Part shown: one piece after another, positions 1 to 8,358 of the stretch | How the letters are laid out: every line of letters begins with the position of its first letter | Numbering within the stretch: the stretch's first letter is position 1 | Origin: Streptomyces sp. NRRL B-24484 | GTDB lineage: Bacteria; Actinomycetota; Actinomycetes; Streptomycetales; Streptomycetaceae | Assembly: GCF_000717715.1 (NCBI RefSeq) | Contig: NZ_JOAI01000035.1 | Coordinates: forward strand, 1 to 64,000 | DNA: 64,000 bases | Direction of reading: 5' to 3' | Position numbers and translations under genes: made by a program | The notes under the pieces: model-generated | The model's database searches: none | Seen by the model: only the letters and a program-made list of their open reading frames with translations | What the model was told of the DNA's origin: nothing

Positions 1-1
1 C

Positions 2-1351
2 CGTCCGTCCGGTGGTGGCGGTGGCGGTGGCTACCGTGGCCGTGACGACCGTCCGTCGTACGGTGACCGTCCGCGTCGTGACGACCGTCCGTCGTACGGT
101 GACCGTGAGCGTCGGGACGACCGTCCGCGTGGCGAGTTCCGGCGTGACGACCGCCCCTCCTCCGGTGACCGTGAGCGTCGGGACGACCGCCCCTCCTACG
201 GTGACCGTCCGCGTGGCGAGTTCCGTCGGGACGACCGTCCGTCCTATGGCGACCGCCCGCGTCGGGACGACCGCCCGTCGTACGGCGACCGTCCGTCCGG
301 TGGTGGCGGTGGCTACCGCGGCCGTGACGACCGCGACCGGGGTGGCCGCGGTGGCAGCCGGCCGTACGGTGACCGTGGGGACCGCGGCGGGCGTTTCGAG
401 GGCCGCCGTGACGACCGTCGGGACTACGACGACCGCCGTGGCTCGCAGGAGCCCGTCCAGCGGCTGCCGATCCCGGAGGACGTCACCGGGTTCGAGATCG
501 ACGCCGATGTGCGCCAGGACCTGAAGAGCCTGCCGAAGACCCTGGCCGACGACGTGGCGCGCAACCTGGTGATGGTCGCCCGCCTGCTCGACGGCGAGCC
601 GGAGGAGGCCTACAAGTACTCCCGCGTCGCGCTGCGGCTGGCCTCGCGCGTCGCGAGCGTCCGTGAGGCGGCCGGTTTCGCCTCCTACATGACGCAGCGT
701 TACTCGGAGGCGCTGACCGAGTTCCGCGCCGCCCGCCGGATGACCGGCCGTGCCGACCTGTGGCCGGTGATGGCGGACTGCGAGCGCGGTCTGGGCCGCC
801 CGGAGCGCGCGCTGGCGATGGCCGGCGAGCCCGAGGTGAAGCAGCTGGACAAGGCCGGCCAGGTCGAGATGCGCCTGGTCGCGGCGGGTGCCCGCAGCGA
901 CATGGAGCAGTTCGACGCCGCCGTGGTGACGCTGCAGAGCCCCGAGCTCGCGTCCAGCTCCGTCCAGCCGTGGACCGCCCGTCTGCGGTACGCCTACGCG
1001 GAGGCGCTGATCGCCGCCGGGCGCGGCGAGGAGGCCCGCGACTGGTTCGCGAAGGCCGCCGAGGCCGACACCGACGGCTCCACCAACGCCTCGGAGCGGC
1101 TGGCCGAGATCGACGGCCTGGAGTTCGTCGACGCGCTGGACGATGAGGCTGCGGAGGAGGAGGCCGAGCAGGCCGAGGCCCCCGCCCGCAGGATCGCGCA
1201 CGACGAGATCGGCGACGACCGCGTCATCTACGAGGACGAGGAAGACGTCGAGGAGTACTACGACGAGGACGACCTCGAGATCGACGAGGCCGACGAGGAC
1301 GGGGCGTCCGAGGCGAAGGACGGCGGCGAGGACGCGCACCGGCGCGACTGA
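2..1351 (+). CDS. 5'-truncated TPR-like protein with Arg/Asp/Gly-rich disordered head
   Basis: The frame is open from base 2, so the true start lies left of the window. About the first 145 visible residues are low complexity, with repeats such as RRDDRPSYGDRP and GGGGGYRGRDD (RGG-like). From the PIPEDVTG stretch on the protein becomes helical and reads like tandem TPR-type repeats (EEAYKYSRVALRLASR, YSEALTEFRAARR, GEEARDWFAKAAE). The last ~60 residues are very acidic (DDEAAEEEAE, EDEEDVEEYYDEDD). A basic head plus acidic tail suggests a nucleic-acid or ribosome-associated role, but I do not recognise a named function. The ATG at 509 is internal. A strong hairpin follows the stop. Confidence 0.8.
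   Translation, partial: RPSGGGGGGGYRGRDDRPSYGDRPRRDDRPSYGDRERRDDRPRGEFRRDDRPSSGDRERRDDRPSYGDRPRGEFRRDDRPSYGDRPRRDDRPSYGDRPSGGGGGYRGRDDRDRGGRGGSRPYGDRGDRGGRFEGRRDDRRDYDDRRGSQEPVQRLPIPEDVTGFEIDADVRQDLKSLPKTLADDVARNLVMVARLLDGEPEEAYKYSRVALRLASRVASVREAAGFASYMTQRYSEALTEFRAARRMTGRADLWPVMADCERGLGRPERALAMAGEPEVKQLDKAGQVEMRLVAAGARSDMEQFDAAVVTLQSPELASSSVQPWTARLRYAYAEALIAAGRGEEARDWFAKAAEADTDGSTNASERLAEIDGLEFVDALDDEAAEEEAEQAEAPARRIAHDEIGDDRVIYEDEEDVEEYYDEDDLEIDEADEDGASEAKDGGEDAHRRD
8..445 (+). repeat. Degenerate repeats encoding DDRPSYGDR units
   Basis: Roughly 21- to 36-base units built on gacgaccgtccgtcgtacgg and ggtgaccgtccgcgt recur about ten times inside the truncated first gene. They encode DDRPSYGDRP, RGEFRRDDRP and GGGGGYRGRDD blocks. 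Such in-frame repeats may vary in copy number between strains. Confidence 0.75.
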
Positions 1352-1376
1352 TCCGGCGTCCCCCGGGACCGGAGTG

Positions 1377-1414
1377 ACGGAGGGCCCCACCGCAGCCGCG
1401 GTGGGGCCCTCCGT
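1377..1414. terminator. Bidirectional intrinsic terminator
   Basis: A perfect 17-bp stem (1377-1393 with 1398-1414) with loop AGCC lies 25 bases after the stop of the first gene and before the stop of the convergent DUF1015 gene. Its right flank is cgttgtgt. It can serve both genes. Confidence 0.85.
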
Positions 1415-1458
1415 CGTTGTGTGCCGTGTGCGGTGTTCCGTGTGCCGTGCGGCCGGTG

Positions 1459-2823
1459 TCAGCCGAGGGCGAGCGAGCGCAGGACCAGTCCGGTCGCCGG
1501 CTTGGGGCCGAAGGAGGTCGACTTGCGGGGCATGGTGACGCCCTGCTCGGCCAGCCGCCGGACGACCCGCTCCTCGACCGGGTGGAGCAGGACGGCCGTG
1601 CCGCCGCTGCGGGCGGCCTCCTGCTCGGCGGCGCGGGCGGTGTGCAGGTAGCCGATGTGGTCGGGCGCGTCCGGGACCTGCCAGGTGTGGTCCAGCAGCG
1701 TCTCGTGCAGGACGGTGGCGTCCAGCCGCCGCCACTCCTCGGGCCGGTCGGTGCGGACGGTGGCGGCGATCCGCTCCTCGTCCGGCTCGCCGACCAGTCG
1801 GTACACGCCGTCGCCACCGGTCAGCAGGAAGGCGTTGCCGCCCTGCTCCTTGGCCTCGGCGAGGGCCTGCAGGGCCGCGTCCAGCGGTCCGGGCACCTCC
1901 TTGACCTGCCAGTGCGGGGCGAGCGCGGCGACCGCGGCGGCGACCGGCAGGCGGTAGAGGACCCGGTGGATGGCCCGCACGTTGAGCGGGTAGCGGGCGG
2001 TGTCGACGAGCAGCACCAGGCCGCGGTCCCAGGGGCTGCGCGGCAGGTGGCGGTGCTCGCGCTGGAGCCGCAGGTACATCTCCCAGCGGTGGTGGCCGTC
2101 GGCGATCAGGGCCCGGCAGGTGGCGAGGTCGCGGGTGACCTCGGCGAAGTCGGCGGGGTCGGTGACCGCCCAGAGGCGGTGGTCGGTGCCGTCGCTGGTC
2201 GTGGTGGCGAGCAGCGGTTCGCGGCGGGCCGCGCGCTCGATCACGCCGGCGGCGCCGCCGCTGCCGCGGTAGGTGAGCAGCAGCGGTTCGAGGTTGGCGC
2301 GGGTGGTGCGCATCAGGCCGACCCGGTCGGCCACCGGCCGCGGCATGACGTCCTCGTGCGGCAGGACGACACCGGCCTCGCGGCCGCTGACGGCGAGGGC
2401 GCCGATCAGGCCGCGCTGCAGGGTGTCGCCGCCGGGCTCGTGGGTGCGCTGCTCGTAGACGTAGAGCGCGGGCACCGGGTCGGCGGCGAGGACGCCCTGC
2501 TGCTGCCACTCGGCGAGGAGCCGGGCGGCGTGCCGGTAGCGGGTGTCGCGGTCCGGGCGGTCCCCGGCGTCCTCCGGCTCGGGCCGGGGGAGGATCAGCC
2601 GGACCACGTTGTGCGGGTCGGCGGTCTCCAGGTCCTGCCGGCGGCCGGGGTCGACCACGTCGTACGGCGGCGACGTGACCGCGGCGAGCGTACCGACCCG
2701 GTCGGGGACGTACCGCAGGCCGCGGAAGGGGGACAGGGACAGCCCTGCGGTCGCGACGTGCCCGGGGTCGCCGGGGCCGCCCGCCGGAGCCGCAGCTCCG
2801 CTGTCCGCACTGGGTGCACTCAT
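1459..2823 (-). CDS. DUF1015 family protein
   Basis: The protein has 454 aa. It carries the family hallmarks: an N-terminal LSPFRGLRY and SPPYDVVDP segment, VVRLILP, LYVYEQ, and the signature ALIADGHHRWEMYL near residue 240. DUF1015 proteins are widespread, and their reaction is not established to my knowledge; the clustered His/Asp signature suggests a catalytic or metal-binding site. The ATG at 2823 (MSAPSADS) is preceded by a GAGGAG ribosome site 6 bases upstream; longer readings of the frame have no such site. It is divergent from the TPR gene at 3068. Confidence 0.85.
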   Translation of the reverse strand: MSAPSADSGAAAPAGGPGDPGHVATAGLSLSPFRGLRYVPDRVGTLAAVTSPPYDVVDPGRRQDLETADPHNVVRLILPRPEPEDAGDRPDRDTRYRHAARLLAEWQQQGVLAADPVPALYVYEQRTHEPGGDTLQRGLIGALAVSGREAGVVLPHEDVMPRPVADRVGLMRTTRANLEPLLLTYRGSGGAAGVIERAARREPLLATTTSDGTDHRLWAVTDPADFAEVTRDLATCRALIADGHHRWEMYLRLQREHRHLPRSPWDRGLVLLVDTARYPLNVRAIHRVLYRLPVAAAVAALAPHWQVKEVPGPLDAALQALAEAKEQGGNAFLLTGGDGVYRLVGEPDEERIAATVRTDRPEEWRRLDATVLHETLLDHTWQVPDAPDHIGYLHTARAAEQEAARSGGTAVLLHPVEERVVRRLAEQGVTMPRKSTSFGPKPATGLVLRSLALG

Positions 2824-3067
2824 CGAATCTCCTCGCGTGGAAACCCCTGCCTCCGATCGGGAGGGCCGGTGTTCACGTACAGGATCGCAGCAGGGGCGGC
2901 GGCGTCCCTCCGTATCGGTATCAGTGCACGCAGGGCGGGGCACCCCGGGGACGTGATCACGGGTGCGGATCGGGGCATGTTCACCGGGCGGGGAGTGTTG
3001 CCAGATCGGTGGAGAGGCCAGGGCGCCCGGTGACGGGGCCGGGCAGGGACCGGGAGCGAGGGACGGC

Positions 3068-3562
3068 ATGAGCGGAGGCCAGGAGCGGGTGGGCGGCACC
3101 GAGGGGACGGGCGCGCCCGGGGGTGACGTGTACGACTGGTTCCGGCGCGGGGTGCAGCTGTTGGACCAGCGGCATCCGGCGGCGGCCGTGCAGCTGCTGG
3201 CGCGGGCGGCGGAGGCGGAGCCCGACTCCCGGTCGATCCGGGAGGCGCTGGCCCGCGCCCAGTTCGACACCGGCTCGTACGCGGCGGCGTTGGAGAGCTT
3301 CCGGGCCGTTGCACTGGCCGATCCGTCCGACGACTACGCTCAGTTCGGGTGGGGCGTGTCGGCGGCCCGGCTGGGCGACTTCGAGTCGTCCGCCGAGCAC
3401 CTGGCGCTGGCGGTGGCCATGCGGCCGGAGAACGCCCACTACCGGGCTGCACTGAGGCAGACCAGGGCGACGCTCGCCGCACGGGCCGGGGCCTTCGGGC
3501 CGCTGCTGCCCGGGGCACCGGGCCGGCTGGCGCCGCCCGAGGAGTCCGACGGCGGGCAGTGA
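3068..3562 (+). CDS. Small tetratricopeptide-repeat protein
   Basis: The product has 164 aa. After a Gly-rich lead it shows three consecutive TPR-type helical pairs: YDWFRRGVQLLDQRHPAAAVQLL, IREALARAQFDTGSYAAALESF and YAQFGWGVSAARLGDFESSAEHL, each with A/G-x3-Y/F spacing and a closing P at position 32. It has no signal peptide or membrane segment, so it is probably a cytosolic scaffold. The ATG at 3068 follows a GAGCGAGGGA purine-rich tract. It lies upstream of a HAD phosphatase in the same direction. Its partner is unknown. Confidence 0.8.
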   Translation: MSGGQERVGGTEGTGAPGGDVYDWFRRGVQLLDQRHPAAAVQLLARAAEAEPDSRSIREALARAQFDTGSYAAALESFRAVALADPSDDYAQFGWGVSAARLGDFESSAEHLALAVAMRPENAHYRAALRQTRATLAARAGAFGPLLPGAPGRLAPPEESDGGQ

Positions 3563-3658
3563 GGTGCGGCAACGGCGCCGCGTCCCCGAGCGACGCCGCC
3601 CGACGTCCGGCACGCGACGACGGACGACGACGCATGCCGCACGAAGACAGATGGCGCA

Positions 3659-3693
3659 TGACGCGTGACGCGTGACGCGTGACGTGTGACGTA
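3659..3693 (+). repeat. 7-bp tandem repeat TGACGCG (5 units)
   Basis: Three exact copies of TGACGCG are followed by TGACGTG and TGACGTA, ending about 28 bases before the HAD gene start. The array lies in the leader between the TPR and HAD genes, so unit number could alter spacing or regulator binding. Confidence 0.8.
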
Positions 3694-3720
3694 CGACGAG
3701 GGAACGAGGACGAGCAGACG

Positions 3721-4809
3721 ATGACGGACACCGCGAGCAGCCGGACCACTGCGGAGACGGACACCGGGGAGGCGGCGACCGCCGCGGCGGGCCGGGGGCG
3801 GACGGCCCCGGGCGGGTCCGACCGGCCGCTCGTCGAGGCGTACGACACCGCGCTGCTGGACCTGGACGGGGTCGTCTACGCGGGGCCGCACGCGATCGAG
3901 CACGCCGTGGAGTCGCTGGCGGCCGCCCGGGACGCCGGGATGCGGCTGGCCTACGTCACCAACAACGCCTCCCGGCCGCCGCGGGTGGTCGCCGAGCACC
4001 TGACCGAGCTCGGGGTGCCGGCCGAGGCCGGGGACGTGATCAACTCGGCGCAGGCGGCGGCCCGGTTGGTGGCGGCGAAGGTGCCGGCCGGCTCGAAGGT
4101 ACTGGTGTGCGGTGGCGCCGGCCTGGTCGAGGCGCTGGCCGAGCACGGCCTGGTCGCCGTCCGGTCGATGGACGAGCAGCCGGTCGCGGTGGTGCAGGGC
4201 TTCGACCCGTCGCTGGGCTGGAAGGACCTCGCGGAGGCTTCGTACGCGGTCGCCGCGGGGCTGCCCTGGATCGCCTCCAACACGGACCTCACGGTGCCGA
4301 CCGGGCGCGGCATCGCGCCGGGGAACGGGATGCTGGTCGCGGCCGTGCGGGCGGCGACCGGCGAGGAGCCCGAGGTGGCGGGCAAGCCGCTGCCGCCGAT
4401 GCACCGCGAGACGGTGATCCGCACCGGAGCGAAGCGGCCGCTGGTGGTCGGCGACCGCCTGGACACCGACATCGAGGGCGCGTTCAACGGCGGGGTCGAC
4501 AGCCTGCTGGTGTTCACCGGCATCGCCACGCCCGCCCAACTGCTCGCCGCACCGGCCGAGCACCGGCCGACGTACCTGGCCGCCGATCTGCGCGGCCTGC
4601 TGGCGCCCCAGCCGGAGGTCTCCGCGGTCGACGGCGGGTACGCGTGCGGCGGTTGGACGGCGCGGGCGGTGGACGGTGCGTTGGTGCTCGGGGGTTCCGG
4701 CGACCGTTGGGACGGTCTGCGGGCCGTGTGTGCGGCGGCCTGGACGGCGCTGGACGCGGACGGCGGTCCCGTGGACGGGCGCAAGGCGCTGGCCGAACTC
4801 GGTTTCTGA
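3721..4809 (+). CDS. HAD-superfamily (NagD-like, class IIA) phosphatase
   Basis: The protein has 362 aa. HAD motif I is DLDGVVY at residues 47-53 (nucleophile Asp47, acid Asp49). Motif II is VTNN around 79-82, motif III is represented by the VAGKP stretch, and motif IV is GDRLDTDIEGA from about 244. The order and the large cap between motifs II and III fit the NagD/p-nitrophenylphosphatase class, which dephosphorylates small phosphoesters. The ~38-residue Thr/Ala-rich head is not conserved in the family. The ATG at 3721 has a GAGGACGAG tract upstream. The C-terminus adds a domain of about 60 residues beyond the core. Confidence 0.88.
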   Translation: MTDTASSRTTAETDTGEAATAAAGRGRTAPGGSDRPLVEAYDTALLDLDGVVYAGPHAIEHAVESLAAARDAGMRLAYVTNNASRPPRVVAEHLTELGVPAEAGDVINSAQAAARLVAAKVPAGSKVLVCGGAGLVEALAEHGLVAVRSMDEQPVAVVQGFDPSLGWKDLAEASYAVAAGLPWIASNTDLTVPTGRGIAPGNGMLVAAVRAATGEEPEVAGKPLPPMHRETVIRTGAKRPLVVGDRLDTDIEGAFNGGVDSLLVFTGIATPAQLLAAPAEHRPTYLAADLRGLLAPQPEVSAVDGGYACGGWTARAVDGALVLGGSGDRWDGLRAVCAAAWTALDADGGPVDGRKALAELGF

Positions 4810-4863
4810 GACCTGGCCGCCGGGGTGCTCCGCCGTGCGGCCGGAGCGGCGGTCGGATCGCGG

Positions 4864-5211
4864 TCAGAGCAGGGTGCGCAGCCGCAGGAGGTCGCGGAAG
4901 CCGGCCTCCAGCCGGACCCGGCCGGCGGCCCAGGCGGACGCGAAGTTGAGTCGGCCGCCGACGAGGGCCACCAGGTCGTCGCCGCTCATCGTGAGCCGGA
5001 TGTCGGCCTTGGTGGCGGGCCTGCCGGGGGCCTCGGTCACGTCCGTGATCCGCCCGTCGCGCAGGCGGCCGGTGAAGGTCAGGCCGAGGTCGGTGAGGTG
5101 GCAGGTCAGTGAGCGGTCCATGGCGGCGGCCTTGCGGACGTCGCCCTCGGAGCCGGCCAGGTTGCGGCTGAGCTGTTCCAGTGCCGCGCGGCACTCCTCG
5201 ATGCTGGCCAT
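4864..5211 (-). CDS. SCP2 sterol-binding-domain-like protein
   Basis: The protein has 115 aa. The pattern MDRSLTCHLTDLGLTFTGRL, ADIRLTMSGDDLVALVGGRLNFASAWAAGRVRL and GFRDLLRLRTLL matches small actinobacterial SCP2-type (sterol carrier/lipid-binding) single-domain proteins. Its ligand cannot be read from sequence. The ATG at 5211 has a GGGAGCGGGA site upstream. It is divergent from the gene at 5374 and convergent with the HAD gene. Confidence 0.75.
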   Translation of the reverse strand: MASIEECRAALEQLSRNLAGSEGDVRKAAAMDRSLTCHLTDLGLTFTGRLRDGRITDVTEAPGRPATKADIRLTMSGDDLVALVGGRLNFASAWAAGRVRLEAGFRDLLRLRTLL

Positions 5212-5373
5212 CGCCGTCCCGCTCCCGTCGACCGCGGTCGGAGGGCCGGGCGGCCGTCCGATCGCCCCCACGCTAACCCAGCGGGGGAACCCGGCCGGTC
5301 GTGCGGTGCAGCGGCGCAGGGGCGGTACGGGGTAGCGTCGGAGCGGACCCGGGCAAGCGGAGGAGGCGTTCGG

Positions 5374-6264
5374 ATGCTGCGTGATGCGGTGCGGGGCGTG
5401 GTGGTGGTCGCGGCGGGGATCGCGGAGGAGGCGGGCCGCCGAGTGGTGGGGGCGGCGTCCGACCTGCTGGAGCGCAGCGGGGTCGACGTCGCCGCGGTGG
5501 AGAAGAGGGTCACAGAGCAGCTGCCGCCCTCGGTGCGGTCGCTGCAGATATTGGCGACCGAGGCGGTGACGGTCGGCCGGGCCGGTGTCGACCTCGCGGT
5601 CGGGGTGGCCCGCGGTGAGGTGGAGCGGGCCTTCGAGCGGGTCGGCGACCAGATGGTGAAGGTCGGCGTCGTGCTGAGCTACCTGGAGGGCAGGCTCCGG
5701 GCGGTGGACGAGGACGAGGACGCGGTGTCGGCGCCGCGGGCGGCCGCGAAGCCCGCGAACCGGGCGGACGGCCTGTTCGACGCCGGGTGGGACGACGAGG
5801 AGCCCGAGCCGGTGGTGGCCGAGCCGGCCCGCACCGAGCCCGCCCGTCCGGAGCCTGCTGCGGAGTCCGCGGCCGGGGCGGAGGCCGGGACCACGGCCGG
5901 GACCGGGGCCGCCCCGGACACGGCGAAGCCCGCCGCCGCGCCGTCCGCCGCCGCGAAGAAGTCGCCCGCGAAGCGTGCACCGGTGAAGCGGACCGCCGCG
6001 CAGCCGGCCGCAGCCGACGACGCCGCGGCGAAGGAGGCCGCCGCGAAGAAGACCGCGGACGCGAAGAGCACGGCGAAGAAGACGACGGCCGAGAAGAGCA
6101 CGGCGAAGAAGACGACCACCAAGCGGACGACCACCCGCAAGGCGACCGCGAAGCGCACCGCGGCCCAGCCCGCCGCGGTGAAGAAGGCGGCGGTGAAGAA
6201 GACCGTCGTCAAGAAGACCGTGACCCGCCGCGCGGCCCCGGAGAAGGGGGACGGCGGTGCCTGA
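5374..6264 (+). CDS. Membrane-proximal helical protein with histone-H1-like Lys/Ala tail
   Basis: The product has 296 aa. Residues 1-120 are amphipathic helices rich in Val/Ala. The middle is acidic and Pro-rich. The last ~100 residues are AAKK/KKT repeats (SAAAKKSPAKRA, KSTAKKTTAEKSTAKKTTT) like the tails of HupS and histone-H1-like actinobacterial proteins, so nucleic-acid binding by the tail is likely. The ATG at 5374 follows GGAGGAGG, and TAGCGT at about 5332 is a possible -10. The 3' end overlaps the small gene at 6257, and tlyA follows, suggesting one transcript. Confidence 0.7.
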   Translation: MLRDAVRGVVVVAAGIAEEAGRRVVGAASDLLERSGVDVAAVEKRVTEQLPPSVRSLQILATEAVTVGRAGVDLAVGVARGEVERAFERVGDQMVKVGVVLSYLEGRLRAVDEDEDAVSAPRAAAKPANRADGLFDAGWDDEEPEPVVAEPARTEPARPEPAAESAAGAEAGTTAGTGAAPDTAKPAAAPSAAAKKSPAKRAPVKRTAAQPAAADDAAAKEAAAKKTADAKSTAKKTTAEKSTAKKTTTKRTTTRKATAKRTAAQPAAVKKAAVKKTVVKKTVTRRAAPEKGDGGA

Positions 6265-6412
6265 GTCCGCCCGCACCGGTCACCCGCCGGTGGACGACGC
6301 ACTGGACCGGCTGGCGGCGCTGGACGGGGCGGAGACCGAGGCGCACCCCGCGGTGTACGAAGATGTTCACCAGCGGCTGACCGACATCCTGGCCGCGCTC
6401 GACGACGAATGA
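6257..6412 (+). CDS. Small conserved-type protein (51 aa) between the Lys-tail gene and tlyA
   Basis: The sequence is MPESARTGHPPVDDALDRLA...VHQRLTDILAALDDE. A GTG start at 6257 overlaps the end of the previous gene by 8 bases, with GGGGGACGG as ribosome site. It is compositionally normal coding sequence: acidic, helical, with two LD.LAAL-type helices and no Cys. Translational coupling to its neighbour and proximity to tlyA support a real gene. Function unknown. Confidence 0.7.
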   Translation: MPESARTGHPPVDDALDRLAALDGAETEAHPAVYEDVHQRLTDILAALDDE

Positions 6413-6464
6413 CCGCCCGCCCCGGCCGTGCCGGCCGGAGGGGCGCGTAGGAGATGGAACAGCA

Positions 6465-7277
6465 GTGGCAGTGGCACGACGCCGACTCGACGCGGAGCTG
6501 GTGCGCCGCAAGCTGGCCCGGTCGCGGGAGCACGCGAGCGAACTGATCGCAGCCGGCCGGGTGACGGTCGGCGGTGCGACCGCGACCAAGCCGGCGACCC
6601 AGGTGGAGACCTCGGCCGCGGTCGTGGTGGCGAAGGACGACAGCGACCCGGACTACGTGTCCCGCGGCGGCCACAAGCTGGCGGGGGCGTTCGCCGCGTT
6701 CGTGCCGCAGGGCCTGGTGGTCGAGGGGCGGCGGGCACTGGACGCCGGTGCGTCGACCGGCGGCTTCACCGACGTGCTGCTGCGGGCCGGGGCGGCGCAC
6801 GTGCTGGCGGTCGACGTGGGCTACGGACAGCTGGCCTGGTCGCTGCAGAGCGACGAGCGGGTCACCGTGATGGACCGCACCAACGTGCGGGAGCTGACCG
6901 TGGAGGGGATCGGCGGGACACCGGTCGACCTGGTGGTGGGCGACCTCTCGTTCATCTCGCTCGGCCTGGTGCTGCCGGCGCTGGCGGCCTGCAGCGCGCC
7001 GGATGCAGACCTGGTGCTGATGGTCAAGCCACAGTTCGAGATCGGCAAGGAACGGCTCGGCAGCGGCGGTGTGGTGCGCAGCCCGGAACTCAGGGCCGAG
7101 ACGATCCGTCAGGTAGCTGGAGAGGCTCGGCAGCTCGGCCTGGGAGTGCGGGCGGTCACAGCCAGCCCGTTGCCGGGGCCGTCCGGCAACGTCGAGTACT
7201 TCCTGTGGCTGCGGCGTGACGCGCCGCAGCTGGACCCGGCCGAGGCGGACCGGGCCGTCGCGGAGGGCCCCCGATAG
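6465..7277 (+). CDS. tlyA: TlyA-type 2'-O-methyltransferase (rRNA cytidine)
   Basis: The protein has 270 aa. An N-terminal S4 RNA-binding domain (RRRLDAELVRRKLARSREHASELI, about residues 5-65) is followed by an RrmJ/FtsJ-like methyltransferase with SAM motif LDAGASTGGFTDVLL around residue 92, VDVGYGQLAW, VVGDLSFISL and VMVKPQFE. TlyA methylates cytidines in 16S and 23S rRNA and confers capreomycin sensitivity in mycobacteria. The GTG at 6465 is taken as start because AGGAG lies 11 bases upstream; a second GTG at 6471 is possible. It is followed by nadK. Confidence 0.92.
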   Translation: MAVARRRLDAELVRRKLARSREHASELIAAGRVTVGGATATKPATQVETSAAVVVAKDDSDPDYVSRGGHKLAGAFAAFVPQGLVVEGRRALDAGASTGGFTDVLLRAGAAHVLAVDVGYGQLAWSLQSDERVTVMDRTNVRELTVEGIGGTPVDLVVGDLSFISLGLVLPALAACSAPDADLVLMVKPQFEIGKERLGSGGVVRSPELRAETIRQVAGEARQLGLGVRAVTASPLPGPSGNVEYFLWLRRDAPQLDPAEADRAVAEGPR

Positions 7278-7370
7278 GGTGCTCGACGGACGTCCTGCCC
7301 CCGCCGCAGCGCGGTGGAGGCCGTGCGGGTCGACGACGATCCGGCAGACGTTAGGGAGAGGGCAGCGGGC

Positions 7371-8276
7371 ATGAGCGATGAACGTACGGTCTTCCTGATC
7401 GCGCACACCGGCCGCGAGGCGGCGCTGCGCAGTGTGGAAGGGCTGGTGCACGGCCTGCTGAAGGCGGGGATCAGAATCCGGCTGCTGGCGTCCGAGGCGG
7501 TCGGCCTCGACCTGCCGGAGGGTGTCGAGCGGGTGCCCGGCGGGCACGGGGCGGCGGACGGCTGCGAGCTGATCCTCGTCGCGGGCGGCGACGGCACCCT
7601 GCTGCGGGGGGCGGAGCTGGCCCGCGAGTCGGGGCTGCCGATGCTCGGGATCAACCTGGGGCGGGTGGGCTTCCTCGCGGAGGCCGAGCGGGACGACCTG
7701 GCGGTGGTGGTCGAGCGGGTGGTCGACGCCGACTACGAGGTCGAGGAGCGGATGACGATCGACGTCCTGGTGCGCACCAACGGTGACGTCATCCACGAGG
7801 ACTGGGCGCTGAACGAGGCGTCGATCGAGAAGGCGGCCCGGGAGCGGATGCTGGAGGTGGTCACCGAGGTCGACGGCCGGCCGGTGTCCAACTTCGGCTG
7901 CGACGGGGTGGTCTGTGCGACGCCGACCGGCTCGACGGCCTACGCGTTCTCGGGCGGCGGCCCGGTGGTGTGGCCGGAGGTGGAGGCGCTGCTGATGGTG
8001 CCGATCAGTGCGCACGCGCTGTTCGCGCGGCCGCTGGTGACCTCGCCCGAGTCGGTGCTGGCGGTCGAGGTGCAGCAGAAGACCCCGCACGGGGTGCTCT
8101 GGCTGGACGGCCGCCGTTCGGTCGAACTCCCCGCCGGTGCACGGGTGGAGGTGCGCCGGGGCAAGACTCCGGTGCGGCTCGCCAGGCTGCACCGGGCGCC
8201 GTTCACCGACCGGCTGGTGGCCAAGTTCGCGCTGCCGGTGACGGGTTGGCGCGGCCGGGCGGGCAACCACCACTGA
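7371..8276 (+). CDS. nadK: NAD kinase
   Basis: The protein has 301 aa and phosphorylates NAD to NADP in the cytosol. It has the NAD-kinase signature GGDGT at residues 72-76, followed by LGINLGRVGFLAE, the NE (LNEASIEK) motif, and the CDGVVCATPTGSTAYAFSGGGP substrate loop. The ATG at 7371 (MSDERTVFL) has AGGGAGAGG upstream; the frame is open further left but lacks a site. It follows tlyA by 93 bases in the same direction; recN lies further right. Length is typical. Confidence 0.95.
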   Translation: MSDERTVFLIAHTGREAALRSVEGLVHGLLKAGIRIRLLASEAVGLDLPEGVERVPGGHGAADGCELILVAGGDGTLLRGAELARESGLPMLGINLGRVGFLAEAERDDLAVVVERVVDADYEVEERMTIDVLVRTNGDVIHEDWALNEASIEKAARERMLEVVTEVDGRPVSNFGCDGVVCATPTGSTAYAFSGGGPVVWPEVEALLMVPISAHALFARPLVTSPESVLAVEVQQKTPHGVLWLDGRRSVELPAGARVEVRRGKTPVRLARLHRAPFTDRLVAKFALPVTGWRGRAGNHH

Positions 8277-8358
8277 CCGACCTTCGGCCGCCGGGCCGAT
8301 CCCCCTCCGCCGACCGGTCGGTGACGGCCGGTCGGCCGGAGGTGGCAGTGACGGGTGG

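Noticed and set aside
12..524. Plus-strand frame of 170 aa rich in Val/Thr/Arg
   Set aside because: It is the shifted reading of the GGN/GAC repeats in the truncated gene whose frame starts at base 2; composition is artefactual.
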